64,000 nt of DNA from assembly GCA_022844125.1 (NCBI GenBank), contig JALHMI010000015.1, positions 1 to 64,000 of the forward strand. Reading direction: 5' to 3'. The notes under the pieces were generated by a model. The model was not told the DNA's origin and searched no databases. It saw only the letters and a program-made list of their open reading frames with translations. This stretch comes from Pirellulales bacterium. GTDB lineage: Bacteria; Planctomycetota; Planctomycetia; Pirellulales; PALSA-1355. Positions 55,324 through 61,200 of this stretch are shown here, piece by piece. The translations under genes and the position numbers were made by a program. Position 1 is the stretch's first letter; each line of letters begins with the position of its first letter.

Positions 55324-56686
55324 GCCAGATTCGGAAAGCACGGCGGTTTTGCCGCTTCCGCTCGCGCCGTTCGAGTTGTACTACGACTTCGACGACGGGC
55401 CGGACTATCCCACGACGTTTCCCGTTGAGCTTCGATTCAGCGGGCCGCTGAATCGTGCGTGGTTCGAGCGAGCGCTCGGTGAGACCGTGGCGCGTCATCC
55501 GCTGCTGAGCGCGCGGATTCAGGAATCTGACGAAGGGCCAGGCTGGGTTGCAGGTCCAGAATCGGCGCCGCCGCTTGATTGGAACGATGAGGGCACTCCG
55601 ATACGACCGCCGCAGGGCGACGCCATCGACCTGCGAACCGGTCCGGGACTTCGCACCTGGGTACGCGCTTCTGACGCTGGGGCCCGAGTGGTGTTTCAAG
55701 TGCATCATGCCTGTTGCGACGGGCTGGCCGCGCTCGAGTGCGTCAAAGAAATCCTGGCGCGATATCGGGTGCTGGCGGGTGAGGCCGAAGCCGAGCGGCT
55801 GCTGCGTATGATTGACCCGCAATTGCTGAGCAAGCGTGAGGTGCTGGCGTCTGACCAGCCGCGCAGGCCGTCAGCCTGGTCGGGAATTCGCGATGTCTGG
55901 TACACTCTGAAGGTCTGGAGCTCGATCCTGTGGCTGTCGCCCGAAGTGCTCCAGCCTCCGAAAGGTGGCAAAGCCGAGAGACGCACGCAAGAGTTGCTGG
56001 CGTTTCAGATTAGGGAACTGGCGGCCGATGAGACGACTGCGCTGCACAACCTGGCGGCGGTGCATGGCGCTACCGCAAATGACCTCCTGCTCCGCGATCT
56101 TTTGCTGGTCCTTCGTCGCTGGAACGATCGGCAGGCGGGGCCTCGCAAGGGCCGGCTGCGCATTACGGTGCCGGTCAACGTTCGCATCCGGGCCGATGCC
56201 GCGATGCCGGCGGCCAACCGGATTGGTTATGGATTCGTGACGGCACGCTTGGACGAACGCGATGACCCGGCGGCGGTACTCGCAAAGGTGCGCGAAGGAA
56301 CTCGGCGAATCAAAGACTGGTATCTGGGTCTTTACTTTCTGGGTGGCCTGGCATTTGCGCGGAGGTTTCCCAAAGTGTTCGCCCGAGTCATGCGCGGTGA
56401 GCGGTCGTTCGCCACCGCGGTGCTGAGCAACGTAGGGAGATTCTCGCCCGACAAGGCACTCGCCCCCACGGAGAAATGGCGTTGCGGCGAACTTACCTTG
56501 GAGTGGATTGGCGGCGCGCCGCCACTGCGAAGATTGACGCGCGCGGCGATCATCGTGATCGAATACGCCGGGAGATTGTCGCTCTGCTTGCGCAGCGATC
56601 CCCATTTCTTCGATGAAGCGACCACGCGCGAATTGCTGACGGCACTCGTGGAGCAAGTCCGCGAGTCGATTCGTCGAGGTGCATGA
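55307..56686 (+). CDS. Condensation-type (PapA5/WES-like) acyltransferase
   Basis: 459 residues from ATG 55307 (MHPHPKPDSE). The superfamily active site HHxxxDG is present as HHACCDG (His133, His134, Asp138, Gly139). The second half keeps the supporting Asn/Arg pattern VPVNVRIRADAAMPAANRIGYGF and a late SNVGRFSP, which resembles the DFGW-type latch position of condensation domains. Such enzymes move an acyl group from CoA or a carrier protein to an alcohol or amine, as in wax-ester synthases, PapA5 and chloramphenicol acetyltransferase. No adenylation or carrier domain is attached. Lying head-on with a type I synthase cluster, it could release or esterify its product. The gene is coupled to the small lipoprotein and follows the RND pump. 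Confidence 0.75.
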   Translation: MHPHPKPDSESTAVLPLPLAPFELYYDFDDGPDYPTTFPVELRFSGPLNRAWFERALGETVARHPLLSARIQESDEGPGWVAGPESAPPLDWNDEGTPIRPPQGDAIDLRTGPGLRTWVRASDAGARVVFQVHHACCDGLAALECVKEILARYRVLAGEAEAERLLRMIDPQLLSKREVLASDQPRRPSAWSGIRDVWYTLKVWSSILWLSPEVLQPPKGGKAERRTQELLAFQIRELAADETTALHNLAAVHGATANDLLLRDLLLVLRRWNDRQAGPRKGRLRITVPVNVRIRADAAMPAANRIGYGFVTARLDERDDPAAVLAKVREGTRRIKDWYLGLYFLGGLAFARRFPKVFARVMRGERSFATAVLSNVGRFSPDKALAPTEKWRCGELTLEWIGGAPPLRRLTRAAIIVIEYAGRLSLCLRSDPHFFDEATTRELLTALVEQVRESIRRGA

Positions 56687-56695
56687 AGCCGCCCG

Positions 56696-57460
56696 CTACG
56701 CGTGCACTGCCGCTCCACCATCAACGGTGAGCGTTTCGCCCTGCACCAGGTCGCTCAGCGGGCTTGACAAAAAGAGCACACAGTTGGCGACGTCCTCGGC
56801 GGTCAGGTAGCGATCGCCCATCATGCTCCGCGACGCGCGAGCCGCGAAGAGCTGGTCGGCATACGGAATCCGGCGCGTCGAGTCGGTATCCACGAGCCCT
56901 GCTTTGACGATGTTCAAATTGATGTTCTTGTCGCCGAGTTCCAGGGCGAAGTGCCGGGTGAAACTTTCCAGTGCCGCCTTCGAGCCGCCAACCGCACCGT
57001 ACATGGGCAGGGCCATGTGCGAACCGTGGCTGGAAATGGCAACCACCTTGGCCCGGCCGGATGCCTTCTGCATGAGCCTGAAGCCTGACTGCACAAGATG
57101 GATCAAGGCCATAACGTTGGTCTTCATGGTCATTTCGAAGTTCTTCTGCGTGATTGCGAGCATGGGGCGGAAGCCGCCGGTGGCCGCGTTGCTGACCAGG
57201 ATGTCGAGCTTGCCGAACTTCTCGCCAATGAATTGCATCATCGACTCGCAGTCATCCTTCTCGCTGACGTCGGCCTTCACGACCGCCACGTCTCGACCCA
57301 TTGCCTGGATCACCTCGGCCACTTCTTCTGCCGCGGCGGAACTGGTGACGTAATTCAGGACGATGTCCGCGCCCGCTTCGGCCAGCCGCAGCGCGCAGGC
57401 TTTACCGATGCCGCGCGAGCCGCCAGTTACCAGGGCCGTTTTTCCAGTGAGATCAATCAT
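56696..57460 (-). CDS. SDR-family enoyl-ACP reductase, FabL-like
   Basis: 254 residues. Classical SDR cofactor motif TGGSRGIGKAC (12-22) and NAATG at 91-95. The active site is Tyr154 and Lys161 in MYGAVGGSKAALES: a Tyr-x6-Lys spacing, not the Tyr-x3-Lys of ketoreductases. Tyr-x6-Lys is the mark of the enoyl reductases FabI/FabL/FabV-type; the GGSRGIG cofactor loop and MALPMYGAVGGSKAALE context match FabL of Bacillus (NADPH-specific). It would reduce the enoyl intermediate made by the dehydratase of the adjacent synthase or by the fatty acid cycle. It ends 9 bases from the acyltransferase stop (convergent) and lies 71 bases downstream of the PPTase on the same strand. Confidence 0.82.
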   Translation of the reverse strand: MIDLTGKTALVTGGSRGIGKACALRLAEAGADIVLNYVTSSAAAEEVAEVIQAMGRDVAVVKADVSEKDDCESMMQFIGEKFGKLDILVSNAATGGFRPMLAITQKNFEMTMKTNVMALIHLVQSGFRLMQKASGRAKVVAISSHGSHMALPMYGAVGGSKAALESFTRHFALELGDKNINLNIVKAGLVDTDSTRRIPYADQLFAARASRSMMGDRYLTAEDVANCVLFLSSPLSDLVQGETLTVDGGAAVHA

Positions 57461-57531
57461 CGCTAGGGTCTCGCTAAGAGAATCGCATTTGAGTGCGGAA
57501 AATGTTCGTTTTTTGGCTTGATCGACGCGCC

Positions 57532-58296
57532 TTACGCGGCACGCGTTTTCACTTGTGAGTTATGCTGGGCAACGGCCGGACGCGGCGTGGCGACCACCAG
57601 CGCCGCAACGTGACCGTCGACGCGCCAGGTTTGCAGGCACAGCAGTTCTGCGGTCAGGACGTTGCCGGAGTAGCGCGGCGGTCTGCCGGGCACGGCCTCG
57701 ATTGCCGCCGGCTGGAAACCCTCGCCGCGCTGGCAGGCTTTGTAGAACGCCTCCTTGCGGGCCCAAAGCTCCTCGGACGCACTCGTGGCGTCTCGCGCAG
57801 CGGAAATCCACTCGCGTTCCGCAGCCGTGAACGTCCAAGCGACGTGTTGTTTAATCGCGCCCTGTGCCACGACGTCCACTCCGACCGAGGTGGTCGTGGC
57901 ATCGCCGATCGCCACCAGGACCCCCAGATCGGAATGGGCGATCGACAGCGAAAGCGGCTGCTCGACACGTGCGATCGAAAGGACTGGGCGCTCGCCATGA
58001 CCTCGCATCACCGAGCGCGATTCGACAAGAAGTTCCTTCGCTGAACGACCGCCATATCTCGAACCAAGCAGGAGTCGCTTCAGCACGATACGTCCGGCGA
58101 GAAACGTCTGTTGTCGGCTTACCGAACGCATTGCCAGGTACGCAGCTAACTCAGGCTGCGAGAGCCACGCGCGCGCGGCATCCTCGCCGAGCGAGAGCTC
58201 ACGCAGTGCGGCATATCTAGTGTGAACGCTGTTCAACGCGTTATCTCCCCCCGACGCGAACGGTTCGATATCCGTCGACTTGCAAGAGTGGTTCAT
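57532..58296 (-). CDS. Sfp-type 4'-phosphopantetheinyl transferase
   Basis: 254 residues, about the size of Sfp. Attaches phosphopantetheine from CoA to the serine of carrier domains. Motifs: LSLSIAHSDLGVLVAIGD, VGVDVV (the metal-binding Asp) and LWARKEAFYKACQRG with the WxxKEA signature. This start overlaps the end of the synthase gene by 56 bases; a TTG at 58233 just past that stop is an alternative and would leave the motifs intact. The gene order synthase-PPTase fits dedicated activation of the tandem ACPs, comparable to pfaE of polyunsaturated fatty acid synthase clusters. Confidence 0.85.
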   Translation of the reverse strand: MNHSCKSTDIEPFASGGDNALNSVHTRYAALRELSLGEDAARAWLSQPELAAYLAMRSVSRQQTFLAGRIVLKRLLLGSRYGGRSAKELLVESRSVMRGHGERPVLSIARVEQPLSLSIAHSDLGVLVAIGDATTTSVGVDVVAQGAIKQHVAWTFTAAEREWISAARDATSASEELWARKEAFYKACQRGEGFQPAAIEAVPGRPPRYSGNVLTAELLCLQTWRVDGHVAALVVATPRPAVAQHNSQVKTRAA

Positions 58297-61200
58297 CGCC
58301 TTCGCCGAAGAGCGTAAAGTCGAAGCGACTGTACTTCTCGCCGCGCTCGCGGAAGAACAGCCGAATGATGCAGGCCTCGCCTGCCCGCGGCAGCCTGGCG
58401 ATCCGCAGTCGCTCGAACTCGTAGGGCACTTCGATCACGCCGCCAAACTGCATGAACAAGTAGCCGCCGCAAGCCACGACGCAGGCATCGAGCACCGAAA
58501 TCGGGACGGTCCAGCCGTTGCCGCCGCGCTCACCGGCGAGCTCAGCCAGGTCGGGCGCGGTGATCTGCCCCCAACCACCGTCGTATTGATAGGCACAGCC
58601 GGTCAGATAGCGCAGGCCTCGGCCGTGGTACATCAGGCCGTCTTCCGGATACTGGTGCGGAAACCAACCCAGCGGCGGGCGGCCGGGCGGGTCGCAGACG
58701 AGCGGCGAGGTGTCGACGCTGGCCGGAACGAGTCCTTCGACATGCAGGCGGTTGGCGTCGATCAGTCGACCCTTGCGATCCCGTTGTTCGGTGAGCAGCC
58801 GACACTCGAGGCCCCCCTCGACAGGCGCCACTTCGACTCGGGCTTCGAGTGGGCCGCTGGGGAACGACATGCCATTGGTGATTCGTGCGTTGCGGATTTC
58901 CATCACCGTGTCACGGCCAAGCGCACAGCGGGCAGCTTCGGCCAGCGACTCCAAACCAACGACGCCGGGAAGGAACGGCTTCTGCCTCAAGCGATGTTCA
59001 CTCAGAAAGGGATCACGCTCGGGATCGAACTTGATGCGGGCAATGCCCGAAGCGACGGACTTGGGTTGCCAAGCGGCGATCAGCGGACCCAGCGAGGGCT
59101 GCGATTGCTCGGTTGCCTGGGCGGAATCTGCCGAGCCAGCGCCGATCTCCATCTCGAACGGATAGAACTGCCGCTGGAAGAAACCATCGGTGATCAGGAC
59201 TTCGCACTCGGGTGTGCCGGCGCGGAGCTCATCGATCAGGTGGTTGACGCCTTCCTCAGGCGAGATGAAGTCCATCTTGAAGGCGTTCTTGGTGATGCCC
59301 ACGCCATCTGCCAGGAGGGCCATTCCCACGGCATCCCAGGTTTGCCAGTGGAAGCAGACCGTGTGGCACTGCGGCCGTCGGCTGCGGAACCAGCCGCAGA
59401 GTTTGGCCAGCGCGTCGTTCGCCGCGGCATAGTCGCTCAGGCCATTGCCGCCAAAGCGACCACTGAGCGAGCCGAAGCCGACAAAGTATTTAAGAGGATC
59501 GTCGGCAGTGAGCTGCATGAGTGCCAGCGTGCCATCGACCTTGGGGGCGATCGTGGCTTGAAGCTTGTTGCCCACTCCTGTGCCGAAGCGAAAGCTCTTG
59601 GCATAGCCCGCGCCATGCACGATGCCCGAAATCGGTCCATCGGCGGCACGAATGTGTTTCAGTACGCGGTCGACGTCGTCCCAATCGGCAACGTCGGATT
59701 GATGGTAGGTGGCGGTCACGCCTGCAGCGCTGAACTTATCGAGCGATTCCTGGATCTCGCGGTCTTTGCGAACGCGATCCCAGTCGTCGGTGGGCGAGCG
59801 ACCTTCCTGTGTGGCTTTGCGAACAATGTCGGCTTTGATCGACTTGAGCTGCTCGTCCGTGCAGTTGCGCCACGGGGGATCCACTTCCGGCGCGGGACTC
59901 TTGCCCAAGAGGTGCAGCTTGAGGCCGTAGCGCCGGCCGAGTTCGAGTGCCGTGGCGGCGGTGATTCCGCGTGCGCCGCCTGTGACGACCCACACGCCAC
60001 CGCGCGGAAGCTCGCCGAGAGGCAGTTGCTCGACCGGTTCACGCGAGACTTGGACCACGCGTCGCTTGCCACCGCTCCAGGCGACTTCGACCTCCGGAGC
60101 GAGGTTCGCGAGTTCCTGGCAGACAGAATCGGCCAATTGCGTTGCCGGTTCGTCAGCCGGGGCATCGATTACCTTGACGCAGAACCGCTCGTGGTTGTAG
60201 CGACCGTCTTCGACAAAGATGCTCTTCAGCAAGCCCGTGAACGCGCCACCTTCGGGGGCTGGCACGGGACCGGCGAAGCCAAAGTCGCCGCCGAGCGACG
60301 TGAGGGCGACGATCGTTGCCTGGCCTGCTTCGGGCGTCTTGCTGACAAGCTGGTACCAGCGACGGATGACCCAGTAGGGCAGGTAGATGCCGCGCTCGGT
60401 GCGCTGCTGGGCGCTCGCGCGATCGGCGAGTTGCATGGCCTGCGGATCGCGTGCGGTGGCGACGATCAGGCAGCGGCTGGGGTTAGACTCGAGGAGCTTC
60501 TCGAGCTCGGAGCAGGCTGAGGCTGAGTCAGTCGTCGTACCGATCCGATCGACCCGAACGCCACGCGCCGCCAGCGTTTGAGCGAGTGCGTCCGCTCCGA
60601 CGTTATTGCCAAGTAGGATGACGGCCTGTGGGAGCGACTTGCTCTCACCCACGAGTGGTGCGTCGACCATCCGCATCAGCGTGCGATCGGCAATCTGCTT
60701 GACTGCCGACTTCGCCGCCGAGCCGACTGGATTCGCGGAGGCGGTAGCCCCCGTCACCTTTGGTACTATTTGACCCGGAGCGCCGAGCAGGTCGCAGCGC
60801 TTCGCGGTCTCGCGAACGCCGGTCCCATAGTAGCGCTGGTGATACTCCCAGTCGGTAATCATCAGTTCGACGTCGGCCGGCTTCGAGTACAGCTCCCGCA
60901 GTAGATGCTGGATGCCGGTTTGCATCGGCATCAGTCGCAGATTGCTCGCCTTGAGGATCGCTTCGGTGTCGGGACGGGCCGCCATACCCACGCCATCCCA
61001 GGGATGGAAGTGGAAACCGACCGCGTGCACTTCGGGCCGCTGGCTGCGGTACCAGCTTGTGAGCTTGCAAAGCATGTCGCTCGCGGCGGAGTAATCGGTC
61101 TGGCCATTGCTACCGAGCCGACCGCTGATCGAACCGAAGCCCAGAAAGTGCGTGATCGGATCGCTCTGCGTAAGGCTCATCAGGTGATAGGCGCCGAGAG

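Noticed and set aside
58280-60520. Plus-strand open frame of 746 codons opposite the synthase
   Set aside because: It is the antisense shadow of the KR-KR-DH region. Its sequence is His/Arg/Gly/Ala-rich without any recognisable fold, while the minus frame carries complete domain motifs.
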